Positions 19,127-26,959 of a stretch of 64,000 nucleotides of DNA are shown in pieces (position 1 is the first letter of the stretch; every line of letters starts with the position of its first letter). A model generated the notes under the pieces. That model made no database searches. It saw only the letters and a list, made by a program, of their open reading frames with translations, and was not told where the DNA came from. Origin of the DNA: CAVZBW01 sp963778465. GTDB lineage: Bacteria; Actinomycetota; Acidimicrobiia; Acidimicrobiales; RAAP-2. The position numbers and the translations under genes are program-made. The stretch is taken from positions 124,001 through 188,000 of the forward strand of contig CAVZUK010000002.1 of NCBI GenBank assembly GCA_963778465.1, read 5' to 3'.

Positions 19127-19351
19127 CTGCCCAAGCCCAAGGAAGATGCGATCGTGCTGGAGGGCACGGTGGTCGAGTCCCTCCCCAACGCCATGTTCCG
19201 CGTCGAGCTCGAGAACCGCCACCAGGTGCTGGCGCACAGCTCGGGCAAGATGCGCATGCACCGAATCCGTATCTTGCCTGGTGACAAGGTGCAAGTCGAG
19301 ATCACGCCCTACGACCTCACCCGAGGGCGGATCACCTACCGGTACAAGTGA
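19127..19351 (+). CDS. infA: Translation initiation factor IF-1, apparent CTG start
   Basis: IF-1 occupies the ribosomal A site during initiation. The 74-residue product reads PKPKEDAIVLEGTVVESLP, MFRVELENRHQVLAHSSGK, RMHRIRILPGDKVQVEI and ends DLTRGRITYRYK, matching the family along its whole length. The only codon with both correct position and a ribosome-binding site (AGGAG 19115-19119, 7-base spacer) is CTG 19127. The nearest in-frame GTG is at 18929 and would add 66 unrelated residues. Either IF-1 starts at CTG, or one A is missing (CACC-ATG), which is plausible given other indels here. The gene is the first of the alpha-group run. Confidence 0.9.
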   Translation: MPKPKEDAIVLEGTVVESLPNAMFRVELENRHQVLAHSSGKMRMHRIRILPGDKVQVEITPYDLTRGRITYRYK

Positions 19352-19393
19352 GTGAGTACGAGCAAGTGAGTACGAGCAAGTGAGTACGAGCAA
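19352..19393 (+). repeat. Three tandem 14-bp repeats forming coupled mini-ORFs between infA and rpmJ
   Basis: GTGAGTACGAGCAA is repeated three times without a mismatch. The first GTG (19352) directly follows the infA TGA. Copies 1 and 2 each encode Met-Ser-Thr-Ser-Lys and then stop in a TGA that overlaps the next GTG. The third encodes MSTSKDVQR and stops at TGA 19407-19409, overlapping the rpmJ ATG at 19406. Every start and stop in the 55-base gap therefore touches its neighbour, which would allow ribosomes to reinitiate step by step. Confidence 0.85.
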
Positions 19394-19405
19394 GGACGTG
19401 CAGCG

Positions 19406-19519
19406 ATGAAGGTCAGACCCAGCGTCAAGCCGATCTGCGAGAAGTGCAAGGTCGTCCGCCGTCGCGGTCGGGTCGTCATCATCTGCAGCAACCCCCGCCA
19501 CAAGCAGCGCCAGGGTTGA
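19406..19519 (+). CDS. rpmJ: 50S ribosomal protein L36, zinc-binding type
   Basis: The 37-residue protein MKVRPSVKPICEKCKVVRRR and its end ICSNPRHKQRQG has the Cys-x2-Cys and Cys-x4-His zinc ligands of the C+ form. It binds domain VI of 23S rRNA. There is no obvious Shine-Dalgarno; the ATG overlaps the stop of the upstream mini-ORF (ATGA), so it may depend on coupling to infA translation. It is followed by rpsM after 28 bases. Confidence 0.95.
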   Translation: MKVRPSVKPICEKCKVVRRRGRVVIICSNPRHKQRQG

Positions 19520-19547
19520 GAGAGCATCCAGGGGAACAGGGGAGCTA

Positions 19548-19925
19548 ATGGCTCGAATCGCAGGAGTGGACATCCCTCGGGAGAAGCGCCTCGAGGTGTC
19601 GTTGACCTACATCTACGGCGTGGGGCGCACCACCGCCCGACAGATCTGTGAGGCCACCGACGTCGGCAGTGACACCCGGGTGCGGGACCTGACCGACGAG
19701 GAGGTCACCCGCCTGCGGAACTACATCGACAACTCCCTCGAGGTCGAGGGAGACCTGCGCCGGGACGTCTCCCAGGACATCAAGCGCAAGATGGAGATCA
19801 ACTGCTACCAGGGCCTCCGCCATCGCCGGGGGCTGCCGGTGCACGGCCAGAGGACGCACACCAACGCGAGGACCCGCAAGGGCCCCAAGAAGACCGTCGC
19901 CGGCAAGAAGAAGGTTCGCAAGTAG
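19548..19925 (+). CDS. rpsM: 30S ribosomal protein S13
   Basis: S13 of the 30S head contacts P-site tRNA through its basic tail and forms bridges with L5. The 125 residues start ARIAGVDIPREKRLEVSLTY, contain the helix-hairpin motif YGVGRTTARQIC, and end with RGLPVHGQRTHTNARTRKG and the Lys-rich tail. A GGGGAGC ribosome-binding site precedes the ATG. The next gene starts directly after the TAG. Confidence 0.97.
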   Translation: MARIAGVDIPREKRLEVSLTYIYGVGRTTARQICEATDVGSDTRVRDLTDEEVTRLRNYIDNSLEVEGDLRRDVSQDIKRKMEINCYQGLRHRRGLPVHGQRTHTNARTRKGPKKTVAGKKKVRK

Positions 19926-20327
19926 ATGCCCAAGCCCACCAAGCAGCAGGGTCGCCGCACCCGCCGGCGGGAGCGCAAGAACGTCGCCTACGGCGTGGCG
20001 CACATCAAGAGCTCGTTCAACAACACGATCGTCTCCATCGCCGACCCCGAGGGCAACGTGCTCGCCTGGGCCTCGGCCGGGAACGTGGGCTTCAAGGGCT
20101 CCCGCAAGTCGACGCCGTTCGCCGCCCAGCTGGCCGCGGAGGCGTGCGCCCGCCGGGCGATGGAGCACGGCGTCCGCAAGGTCGACGTCCTGGTGCGTGG
20201 TCCGGGCTCGGGCCGGGAGACGGCCATCCGCTCCCTGGCGGCGGTGGGCATCGAAGTCGTCGGGATCAAGGACGTGACCCCGATCCCGCACAACGGCTGC
20301 CGCCCCAAGAAGCGCCGCCGGGTCTGA
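19926..20327 (+). CDS. rpsK: 30S ribosomal protein S11
   Basis: S11 lines the 30S platform near the E site. The 133 residues include HIKSSFNNTIVSIADPEGN, AGNVGFKGSRKSTPFAAQLA and the C-terminal GIKDVTPIPHNGCRPKKRRR, which contains the Asn-Gly site where isoaspartate forms in E. coli S11. The ATG abuts the rpsM stop with no gap. Confidence 0.97.
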   Translation: MPKPTKQQGRRTRRRERKNVAYGVAHIKSSFNNTIVSIADPEGNVLAWASAGNVGFKGSRKSTPFAAQLAAEACARRAMEHGVRKVDVLVRGPGSGRETAIRSLAAVGIEVVGIKDVTPIPHNGCRPKKRRRV

Positions 20328-20340
20328 GGAGGAACAAGGC

Positions 20341-20988
20341 GTGGCTCGATACACCGGACCCGTCTGCCGGCTCTGCCGGCGGGAGCGGACCAAGTTGTTC
20401 TTGAAGGGGGAGCGCTGCTACTCGCTCAAGTGCCCCGTCTCCGAGGCGGTCACCGACCGCCACAGCCGGGCCTACCCCCCCGGCGAGCACGGGCGTGACC
20501 GGATGCGCCAGGGCTCCGAGTACCTGACCCAGCTGCGGGAGAAGCAGAAGGCCCGCCGCATCTACGGCGTGCTCGAGCGGCAGTTCCGCAACCTCTACGA
20601 GGAGGCCAACCGCCAGCCCGGCATCACGGGAGAGAACCTCCTCCGCATGCTCGAGCAGCGGCTGGACAACGTGGTGTTCCGCGCCGGGTGGGGCGCCAGC
20701 CGGTCCCAAGCCCGCCAGTTCGTGCGCCACGGTCACGTCCTCGTCGACGGCAAGCGCGTGACGATCCCGAGCTACCGGGTCAAGGGGGGCGAGAAGATCT
20801 CCCTGCGCACCAACGCCCGGACCATGTTCCCGGTCCGTCGCAACATGGACACCCTGGAGCGGCAGCTTCCCCCGTGGCTGCAGACCGACGACGGGGGGTT
20901 CGCGGTGGAGGTCCTCAACCCGCCGCTTCGCGAGCACATCGACGAGCCGCTGCAAGAGCAGCTCATCGTCGAGCTCTATTCCAAGTAA
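20341..20988 (+). CDS. rpsD: 30S ribosomal protein S4, zinc-binding type
   Basis: S4 is the 16S rRNA assembly initiator and often autoregulates the alpha operon. GTG 20341 follows AGGAGG. The N-terminus CRLCRRERTKLFLKGERC and CYSLKC carry four Cys likely to bind zinc (C+ form). The S4 RNA-binding domain is RLDNVVFRAGWGASRSQARQ through VRHGHVLVDGKRVTIPSYRV. The protein is 215 residues. Confidence 0.96.
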   Translation: MARYTGPVCRLCRRERTKLFLKGERCYSLKCPVSEAVTDRHSRAYPPGEHGRDRMRQGSEYLTQLREKQKARRIYGVLERQFRNLYEEANRQPGITGENLLRMLEQRLDNVVFRAGWGASRSQARQFVRHGHVLVDGKRVTIPSYRVKGGEKISLRTNARTMFPVRRNMDTLERQLPPWLQTDDGGFAVEVLNPPLREHIDEPLQEQLIVELYSK

Positions 20989-21010
20989 TCGATCGAGGAG
21001 CCAGCGAACG

Positions 21011-21946
21011 ATGCTCATCATCCAACGTCCGACCGTCGAGGCGATCGACGAGGAGCAGGACCACCGCCAGCGGTTTGCGGTCGGCCCGCTCGACCCGGGC
21101 TTCGGCCACACCCTCGGCAACTCCCTCCGCCGTACCCTGCTCTCCTCCGTCCCCGGGGCGGCCGTGACCCAGGTGCGCTTCGACGAGGCGCTCCACGAGT
21201 TCACCACCCTGCCCGGCGTCAAGGAGGACGTCACCGAGATCATCCTCAACCTGAAGGACCTCCTGATCCGGATGGACAGCGACGAGCCGGCGACCCTGCG
21301 CCTCGACAAGCGTGGCCCGGGCGAGGCGCTGGCCGGCGACTTCAGCACGCCTGCGGGGGTCGAGATCCTCAACCCGGCCCTACGGCTGGCGACCATCAAC
21401 GCAAAGGGCCGCCTGGCGGTCGACGTGACCGCGGAGCGCGGGCGGGGCTACGTCTCGGCCGAGCGCAACAAGCGGACCACGGCGATCGGCGTGATCCCGA
21501 TCGATGCGATCTTCTCGCCGGTGCGCCGGGTGACGTACGACATCGAGCCGGTCCGGGTCGAGCAGTCGACGGACTTCGACCGGCTGGTCCTCGACATCGA
21601 GACCGACGGGACCCTGCGCCCGAGGGAGGCCCTGGCCTCGGCCGGGGACACCCTGCGGGCGCTGGTCGGGCTGGTCGCCGATCTCGAGGAGGCCCCCCAG
21701 GGGCTCGAGCTCGGTGAGGCCGGCAGCGGCGCGGGTGGCTCGCCCGACCTCGACCTGCGCATCGAGGACCTCGACCTCTCGGAGCGCCCCCGCAACTGCC
21801 TGAAGCGCGCCCAGATCAACACGGTGGGCGAGCTCCTGCAGCGCAGCGTGGACGACCTGCTGAGCATCACCAACTTCGGCCAGAAGTCGCTCGACGAGGT
21901 CCTCCAGCGTCTCGACGAGCGCGGCCTCGCGCTCCGCTCGAGCTGA
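21011..21946 (+). CDS. rpoA: RNA polymerase subunit alpha
   Basis: Alpha subunit that scaffolds RNA polymerase assembly. The 311 residues comprise an N-terminal dimerisation domain (about 1-235, with GFGHTLGNSLRRTLLSSVPG), a flexible linker rich in Glu, Gly and Ser, and a C-terminal domain with LSERPRNCLKRAQINTVGEL and SLDEVLQRLDERGL for binding UP elements and activators. ATG 21011 follows GAGGAG. The stop overlaps the rplQ ATG (TGATG). Confidence 0.97.
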   Translation: MLIIQRPTVEAIDEEQDHRQRFAVGPLDPGFGHTLGNSLRRTLLSSVPGAAVTQVRFDEALHEFTTLPGVKEDVTEIILNLKDLLIRMDSDEPATLRLDKRGPGEALAGDFSTPAGVEILNPALRLATINAKGRLAVDVTAERGRGYVSAERNKRTTAIGVIPIDAIFSPVRRVTYDIEPVRVEQSTDFDRLVLDIETDGTLRPREALASAGDTLRALVGLVADLEEAPQGLELGEAGSGAGGSPDLDLRIEDLDLSERPRNCLKRAQINTVGELLQRSVDDLLSITNFGQKSLDEVLQRLDERGLALRSS

Positions 21947-22299
21947 TGCTCGGCACTCCAAAGAAGGGCCACCGGCTGGGCTCGGACGCCGCCCACCAGC
22001 GCGCCATGCTGGGCAACCTGGTGGCCTCCCTGATCGCTGCCGAGTCGCTGGTGACCACGGAGACCAAGGCCAAGACCATGCGCCCGGTGATGGAGAAGTG
22101 CATCACGGCCGCCCGCAAGGGGGGCATGCACCAGCACCGCCAGGTGGTGGCGCTCATCCGGGACAAGGACATGGCCAAGAAGCTGTTCGACGAGATCGCT
22201 CCCCGTTACGCGGAGCGGCCCGGCGGCTACACCCGGATCCTCAAGCTGGGACCGCGCCCGGGGGACAACGCCCCCATGGCGCGGATCGAGCTGGTCTGA
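21946..22299 (+). CDS. rplQ: 50S ribosomal protein L17
   Basis: L17 sits at the tunnel exit. The 117 residues read KKGHRLGSDAAHQRAMLGNL, LVTTETKAKTMRPVMEKCIT and GGYTRILKLGPRPGDNAPMA, all conserved. No C-terminal extension of the type seen in other actinobacteria is present. The gene overlaps rpoA by one base and is followed by truA after 29 bases. Confidence 0.97.
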   Translation: MLGTPKKGHRLGSDAAHQRAMLGNLVASLIAAESLVTTETKAKTMRPVMEKCITAARKGGMHQHRQVVALIRDKDMAKKLFDEIAPRYAERPGGYTRILKLGPRPGDNAPMARIELV

Positions 22300-22328
22300 G
22301 CGGAGGGGCTCCCCCGGGCGAGGGTCCG

Positions 22329-23279
22329 GTGGCGCAGGACCCGGTCCAGACGTCCCGCCCGGCCCAAACGCCGCGCCCAGGAGAGCCGGCCAGCCCGGCC
22401 GATCTCCCGGCCCTCCGCCGGTGGCGCCTCCTCGTGGCGTACAACGGGCGGCGCTTTCGCGGCTTCGCCGAGCAGGACGGCGTGCCGACGGTGGCGGGCG
22501 AGCTCGCGGCGGCCCTCAAGAGGGCGACACGGATGCCCGAGGCCCCCGCCCTCACGTGCGCCGGGAGGACGGACGCCGGGGTCCACGCACGGGGCCAGGT
22601 GGTGCACGTCGACCTCCCCTCGCCCCTGCCGGTGCTACGCCGCCGGGGCCTCGAGTGGGAGATGACGGGCCCGGACCTGGTCGGGGCCGTCAACCGCCAG
22701 ATCGCGCCCGACGTGGTCGTCCGTGCCGCCGAGCCGGCGGCCCCTGGCTTCGATGCCCGCCGCTCGGCCGTCGCCCGCCGGTACCGCTACCTGGTGTGGA
22801 ACTCGCCGTCTCCCGACCCCCTGCTCGACCCGCTGGTCTGGCACGTGCCCGAGCCCCTCGACCTGGCCGCCATGCGGGGTGCCTCTGACGCGGTGGAGGG
22901 GGAGCACGACTTCCGGGGGTTCTGTCGGCGCCCACCTGGCACCCCCGCCGACCAGCCGATCCTCCGACGGGTGCGGCGCACCTCGTGGCACGAGCTGCCC
23001 CCGCCCGTGGGTGCCGAGGGCGGCGACGAGGTCCCTTCGGACCAGGGCCGCCTGCTGCGATTCGACGTCGAGGCCGACGCCTTCTGCCACCAGATGGTCC
23101 GGTCCCTGGTGGCGGTCCTCGTGGAGGTCGGGCGGGGACGGGAGAGGGCGGCCGGCGTGGTGGCCCGGCTCCGCAGCGGGGAGCGGGCCGGCGCCCCCCG
23201 GCCGGCACCGGCCTGCGGGCTCTGCCTGGTGGCCGTGCGATATCCCCAGGGCGAGGCTATGGTGGTGGGCCGGTCCTGA
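22329..23279 (+). CDS. truA: tRNA pseudouridine(38-40) synthase TruA
   Basis: Isomerises uridines 38-40 in the tRNA anticodon arm. The catalytic Asp82 lies in CAGRTDAGVHARGQVVH. Further markers are DFRGFCR-like EHDFRGFCRR and the C-terminal FCHQMVRSLVAVLVEVGRG. GTG 22329 gives 316 residues with about 30 Pro/Ala-rich residues before the domain. A GTG at 22434 lies inside the first strand and is too late. Some homologues start closer to WRLLVAYNG, so the exact start is uncertain. Confidence 0.93.
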   Translation: MAQDPVQTSRPAQTPRPGEPASPADLPALRRWRLLVAYNGRRFRGFAEQDGVPTVAGELAAALKRATRMPEAPALTCAGRTDAGVHARGQVVHVDLPSPLPVLRRRGLEWEMTGPDLVGAVNRQIAPDVVVRAAEPAAPGFDARRSAVARRYRYLVWNSPSPDPLLDPLVWHVPEPLDLAAMRGASDAVEGEHDFRGFCRRPPGTPADQPILRRVRRTSWHELPPPVGAEGGDEVPSDQGRLLRFDVEADAFCHQMVRSLVAVLVEVGRGRERAAGVVARLRSGERAGAPRPAPACGLCLVAVRYPQGEAMVVGRS

Positions 23280-23360
23280 CTCCGTGAACCCGCCGAGCGC
23301 GTCTGCCGCCGGCAGTCGATCACCCGGGACTTCGAGAAGATCTCACAAGGAGCGTCATTC

Positions 23361-23810
23361 GTGCGCACGTACGCACCAAAGCCCAAAGACATCGAGCGTG
23401 CCTGGCACGTCGTCGACGCCGACGGCCTGGTCCTCGGGCGCCTGGCGAGCGAGGTCGCACGTATCCTGCGGGGCAAGCACCGCCCCTACGTGGCCCCCTA
23501 CATCGACACCGGCGACCACGTCATCATCGTCAACGCGGCCAAGGTCGTGATGACCGCCGGCAAGGCTCGCCGCACCGTCGCCTACCGCCACAGCGGCTAT
23601 CCCGGCGGGCTCTCCGAGCGAACCTACGAGCAGCTGCTCGAGGAGCGACCCGAGGAGGTCGTGCGCCAGGCGGTGCGCGGGATGCTGCCCAAGACCCGCC
23701 TGGGCCGCCAGATGCTGACCAAGCTCAAGGTCTACGCGGGGGAGGACCACCCCCACGCCGCACAGTCCCCGGAGCCCCTGGAGCTGCCGGCGGCCCGCAG
23801 GGCCTCCTGA
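23361..23810 (+). CDS. rplM: 50S ribosomal protein L13
   Basis: L13 is an early 50S assembly protein. GTG 23361 follows AAGGAG and gives RTYAPKPKDIERAWHVVDAD, LGRLASEVARILRGKHRPYV and VRGMLPKTRLGRQMLTKLKV, as expected. The 149 residues are normal. It forms the conserved rplM-rpsI pair, 81 bases after truA. Confidence 0.97.
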   Translation: MRTYAPKPKDIERAWHVVDADGLVLGRLASEVARILRGKHRPYVAPYIDTGDHVIIVNAAKVVMTAGKARRTVAYRHSGYPGGLSERTYEQLLEERPEEVVRQAVRGMLPKTRLGRQMLTKLKVYAGEDHPHAAQSPEPLELPAARRAS

Positions 23811-23833
23811 GCGTTCGAAAGAGGAGTTGGACC

Positions 23834-24226
23834 ATGCCCGCACCCCTGTGCCAGAACACCGGCCGCCGCAAGGAGGCCGTCGCCCGCGTCCGGTTCCGTC
23901 CCGGACAGGGGACCATCACCGTCAATCGGCGGAGCATCGAGTCGTACTTCCCCTCGGCTACCCACCGGATGCTGGCGACCGAGCCGCTCCGGGTGACCAA
24001 CAATCTCGAGGCCTACGACATCGACGCGACCATCGACGGCGGTGGTACGTCGGGCCAGGCCGGGGCGCTGCGCCTCGGCATCGCCCGGAGCCTCTGCGAG
24101 CTCGATCCGGAGCTGCGCCCGGTTCTCAAGCGTTCCGGGCTCCTCACCCGTGATGCCCGGATCAAGGAGAGCAAGAAGTACGGGCTGAAGAAGGCCCGCA
24201 AGGCGCCGCAGTACTCCAAGCGGTAG
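23834..24226 (+). CDS. rpsI: 30S ribosomal protein S9
   Basis: S9 has a C-terminal tail reaching P-site tRNA. The 130 residues include NTGRRKEAVARVRFRPGQG, DGGGTSGQAGALRLGIARSL and the end KKYGLKKARKAPQYSKR. An AAAGAGGAG site precedes the ATG. The TAG overlaps the glmM GTG by one base (TAGTG). Confidence 0.97.
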   Translation: MPAPLCQNTGRRKEAVARVRFRPGQGTITVNRRSIESYFPSATHRMLATEPLRVTNNLEAYDIDATIDGGGTSGQAGALRLGIARSLCELDPELRPVLKRSGLLTRDARIKESKKYGLKKARKAPQYSKR

Positions 24227-25584
24227 TGGTTCGACCCCCCTTCGGCACCGACGGTCTCCGTGGGGTCGCCAACGTCGAGCTGACCCCCGAGCTCGCGCTC
24301 GCCGTCGGTCGGGCCGCAGCGCGGATCATCCCGGCGCCCCTCTTCCTCGTCGGTCGCGACACCCGCAGGTCGGGCCCCCTGCTGCAGGCGGCCCTGTCCG
24401 CCGGCATGGCCTCGGAGGGAGCCGACGTGCTGGACGTGGGGGTCCTGCCGACGCCCGGCATCGCCTTCCTGGCCGAGCAGCGCCAGGCTCCGGGGGCGGT
24501 CCTGTCCGCCTCGCACAACCCCTACGCCGACAACGGGATCAAGCTCTTCGACGTCGGGGGCACCAAGCTCCCGGTGGACACGGAGGCGGCGCTCGGGCGG
24601 GAGCTCGACGCCCTGATCGCCGACCCCGACCGCCCGCCCCGCCGGCCGGTGGGCCAGGGGCTCGGCGGGATCGTCACCGACCCGGCGGTCTCCGGCGAGT
24701 ACCGCCACCACCTCCGCAGCACCATCTCCGGGCGCCGCCTCGAGGGGCTGAGGGTGGTACTCGACGGGGCGAACGGCGCCGCCAGCGTCGTGGCACCGGA
24801 GGTCTTCGGCGCCCTCGGCGCCACCGTGCACGCGCTCAACTGCGAGCCCGACGGCGTCAACATCAACGAGCACTGCGGGTCCACCGACCCCGGTGACCTC
24901 CAGCGCCTGGTGGTGGAGGAGGGCGCGCACCTCGGGCTCGCCTTCGACGGCGATGCCGACCGGCTGGTGGCGGTCGACGACGGCGGGACCGTGGTCGACG
25001 GCGACCAGCTCCTGGCGCTCTTCGCGGAGGACCTCCGGTCCCGGGACGAGCTCACCGGCGACGCCGTCGTGGTCACCGTCATGTCCAACCTCGGGCTCCG
25101 CCTCGCCCTGGCCGCCAAGGGGATCGAGGTCGTGGAGACCCCCGTCGGGGACCGCAACGTGCTGGCTGCGCTCGATTCCGGCGGATGGTCGCTCGGCGGG
25201 GAGCAGTCGGGGCACATCGTCTTTCGGGACCGCGCCACGACGGGCGACGGCATCCTGACGGCCGTCGTCCTGGCCGACCTCGTCGTCCGCCAGCAGCGCT
25301 CCCTCGCCGAGCTGGTGGACGGCCTGATCGAGCGCGTGCCCCAGGTACTGGTCAACGTCGCGGCGGCCGACCCGGCGAGCCTGGTGGAGGCCGAGCCGGT
25401 CCGTCGGGCGGTGGCCGAGGTCGCAGAGCGGCTCGGCGAGAAGGGCCGGGTCCTTGTCCGGGCGAGCGGTACCGAGCCGCTCGTGCGGATCATGGTGGAG
25501 GCGGTGCTCGAGGAGGACGCCACGTCGGCGGCCGACCATCTGGCCGAGGTGGTCTCCGGGGTGCAGCAACGCCCGGAGGACTAG
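24226..25584 (+). CDS. glmM: Phosphoglucosamine mutase
   Basis: Converts glucosamine-6-phosphate to glucosamine-1-phosphate for UDP-GlcNAc and peptidoglycan synthesis. The start RPPFGTDGLRGVAN, the active-site loop LSASHNPYADNGIKLF with phosphoserine Ser96, the metal loop DGDADR and the phosphate-binding end RASGTEPLVRIMVEA are all present. The 452 residues are full length. GTG 24226 overlaps the rpsI stop. In many actinobacteria glmS and acpS follow; here nnr comes directly after 7 bases. Confidence 0.96.
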   Translation: MVRPPFGTDGLRGVANVELTPELALAVGRAAARIIPAPLFLVGRDTRRSGPLLQAALSAGMASEGADVLDVGVLPTPGIAFLAEQRQAPGAVLSASHNPYADNGIKLFDVGGTKLPVDTEAALGRELDALIADPDRPPRRPVGQGLGGIVTDPAVSGEYRHHLRSTISGRRLEGLRVVLDGANGAASVVAPEVFGALGATVHALNCEPDGVNINEHCGSTDPGDLQRLVVEEGAHLGLAFDGDADRLVAVDDGGTVVDGDQLLALFAEDLRSRDELTGDAVVVTVMSNLGLRLALAAKGIEVVETPVGDRNVLAALDSGGWSLGGEQSGHIVFRDRATTGDGILTAVVLADLVVRQQRSLAELVDGLIERVPQVLVNVAAADPASLVEAEPVRRAVAEVAERLGEKGRVLVRASGTEPLVRIMVEAVLEEDATSAADHLAEVVSGVQQRPED

Positions 25585-25591
25585 GACGCCG

Positions 25592-26959
25592 ATGCTCCCC
25601 GTCCTGACCGTCGAGGAGATGCGGGCGGCAGACGCGGCCACCATCCGCCACGTGCCGGAGTCCGCCCTCGTCGACCGGGCGGGCACGGCGACGGCGCACG
25701 CCGCGATGCGGATGCTGGGCGGCGCCTACGGGCGCCGGGTCCTCGTGCTCGCAGGCAAGGGCAACAACGGCGCCGACGGCCGGGTGGCCGCCGCCCGCCT
25801 GTCGGCGCGCGGGGCCCTCGTGGCCATCGCCGCGCCGGGCGAGGACGTGCCCGCCGGAGGCTGCGACCTCGTGGTCGACGCGGTGCTCGGGACGGGGTTT
25901 CGGGGGAGCTACGACGCGCCCGCCGTGCCGGCCGGGGCACCCGTGCTGGCCGTCGACATCCCCTCCGGCGTGGCCGGGGACACCGGGGAGGCTCCGGGCC
26001 GCCCGGTGCCGGCCGACCGCACGGTGACCTTCGCGGCCTGGAAGCGCGGCCTGCTGCTGGGCGAGGGCCGGCGGCTCGCCGGCGAGGTGGAGGTCGCCGA
26101 CATCGGCGTGGCGCCCGGGGACGCATCGGCCGCCCTTGTCGAGGACCGCGACGTGCGCGCCCTGCTGCCGCGGCGGCCCCCGCAGGCCCACAAGTGGATG
26201 ACGGCGTTGGCGGTCGTGGCCGGCTCGCCGGGGATGGAGGGTGCCGCCGCCCTCTGCGCGAGCGGGGCCACCCGGGCGGGGGCGGGCATGGTGCGCCTCG
26301 CCGTCCCGGGCAGCGAGGGGGGATTGCCCGGACCGTGGCCCATCGAGGCGGTGCGCCTCGCTCTCCCCCTGCAGGGGTGGGCGGAGCGGGTGCTCGACCA
26401 GATCGATCGGTGCCGGGCCCTGGTGGTGGGGCCGGGGCTCGGGCGGGACGAGGCGACCCAGGCCGAGATCCGCAAGCTGGTGGCGCGTGCGACCGTGCCC
26501 ACGGTGGTGGACGCCGACGCCCTCTTCGCCCTGAGTGGTTCGGCGTGGCCCGTGCGGGAGCGCGACGATCGGTTGGTGCTCACGCCCCACGACGGCGAGT
26601 ATCAGCGGCTCCTGGGCTCGCCGGCCGGCCCCGACCGTATCGGCGCGGCCGAGCGACTGGCCGACCGGGTCGGGGCGACGGCGCTGGTCAAGGGGTCGGT
26701 GACCGCGGTGGCGGGCCCGGTGCCGGGTCGAACGAGGGTGCTGCTCGCCGCCGCCGGTTCGGCGCGGCTGGCGACCGCCGGGACGGGGGACGTCCTGAGC
26801 GGCGTCATCGGCGCCCTGCTGGCGCGGGGCCTCGAGCCCCCGGTCGCCGCCGCGCTCGGCGCACACGTGCACGGCCGCGCCGCTTCCCTCGGGCACGCCG
26901 AGGGTCTCGGTGCGGGCGACCTTCCGGGCCTCGTGGCCCGCTGGCTCTCGGAGATCTGA
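25592..26959 (+). CDS. nnr: Bifunctional NAD(P)HX epimerase / ADP-dependent dehydratase
   Basis: Repairs hydrated NADH and NADPH. The N-terminal epimerase domain (about 1-195) has AGKGNNGADGRVAAARL and VDIPSGVAGDTGE. The C-terminal dehydratase domain (about 200-455) has the HKWMTALAVVAGSPGMEGAA start, VVGPGLGR, VVDADALFAL, LTPHDGEYQRLLG and the ATAGTGDVLSGVIGALLARG nucleotide site. The 455 residues form one intact fusion. The stop overlaps the alr ATG. Position next to alr and glmM is typical for actinobacteria. Confidence 0.95.
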   Translation: MLPVLTVEEMRAADAATIRHVPESALVDRAGTATAHAAMRMLGGAYGRRVLVLAGKGNNGADGRVAAARLSARGALVAIAAPGEDVPAGGCDLVVDAVLGTGFRGSYDAPAVPAGAPVLAVDIPSGVAGDTGEAPGRPVPADRTVTFAAWKRGLLLGEGRRLAGEVEVADIGVAPGDASAALVEDRDVRALLPRRPPQAHKWMTALAVVAGSPGMEGAAALCASGATRAGAGMVRLAVPGSEGGLPGPWPIEAVRLALPLQGWAERVLDQIDRCRALVVGPGLGRDEATQAEIRKLVARATVPTVVDADALFALSGSAWPVRERDDRLVLTPHDGEYQRLLGSPAGPDRIGAAERLADRVGATALVKGSVTAVAGPVPGRTRVLLAAAGSARLATAGTGDVLSGVIGALLARGLEPPVAAALGAHVHGRAASLGHAEGLGAGDLPGLVARWLSEI

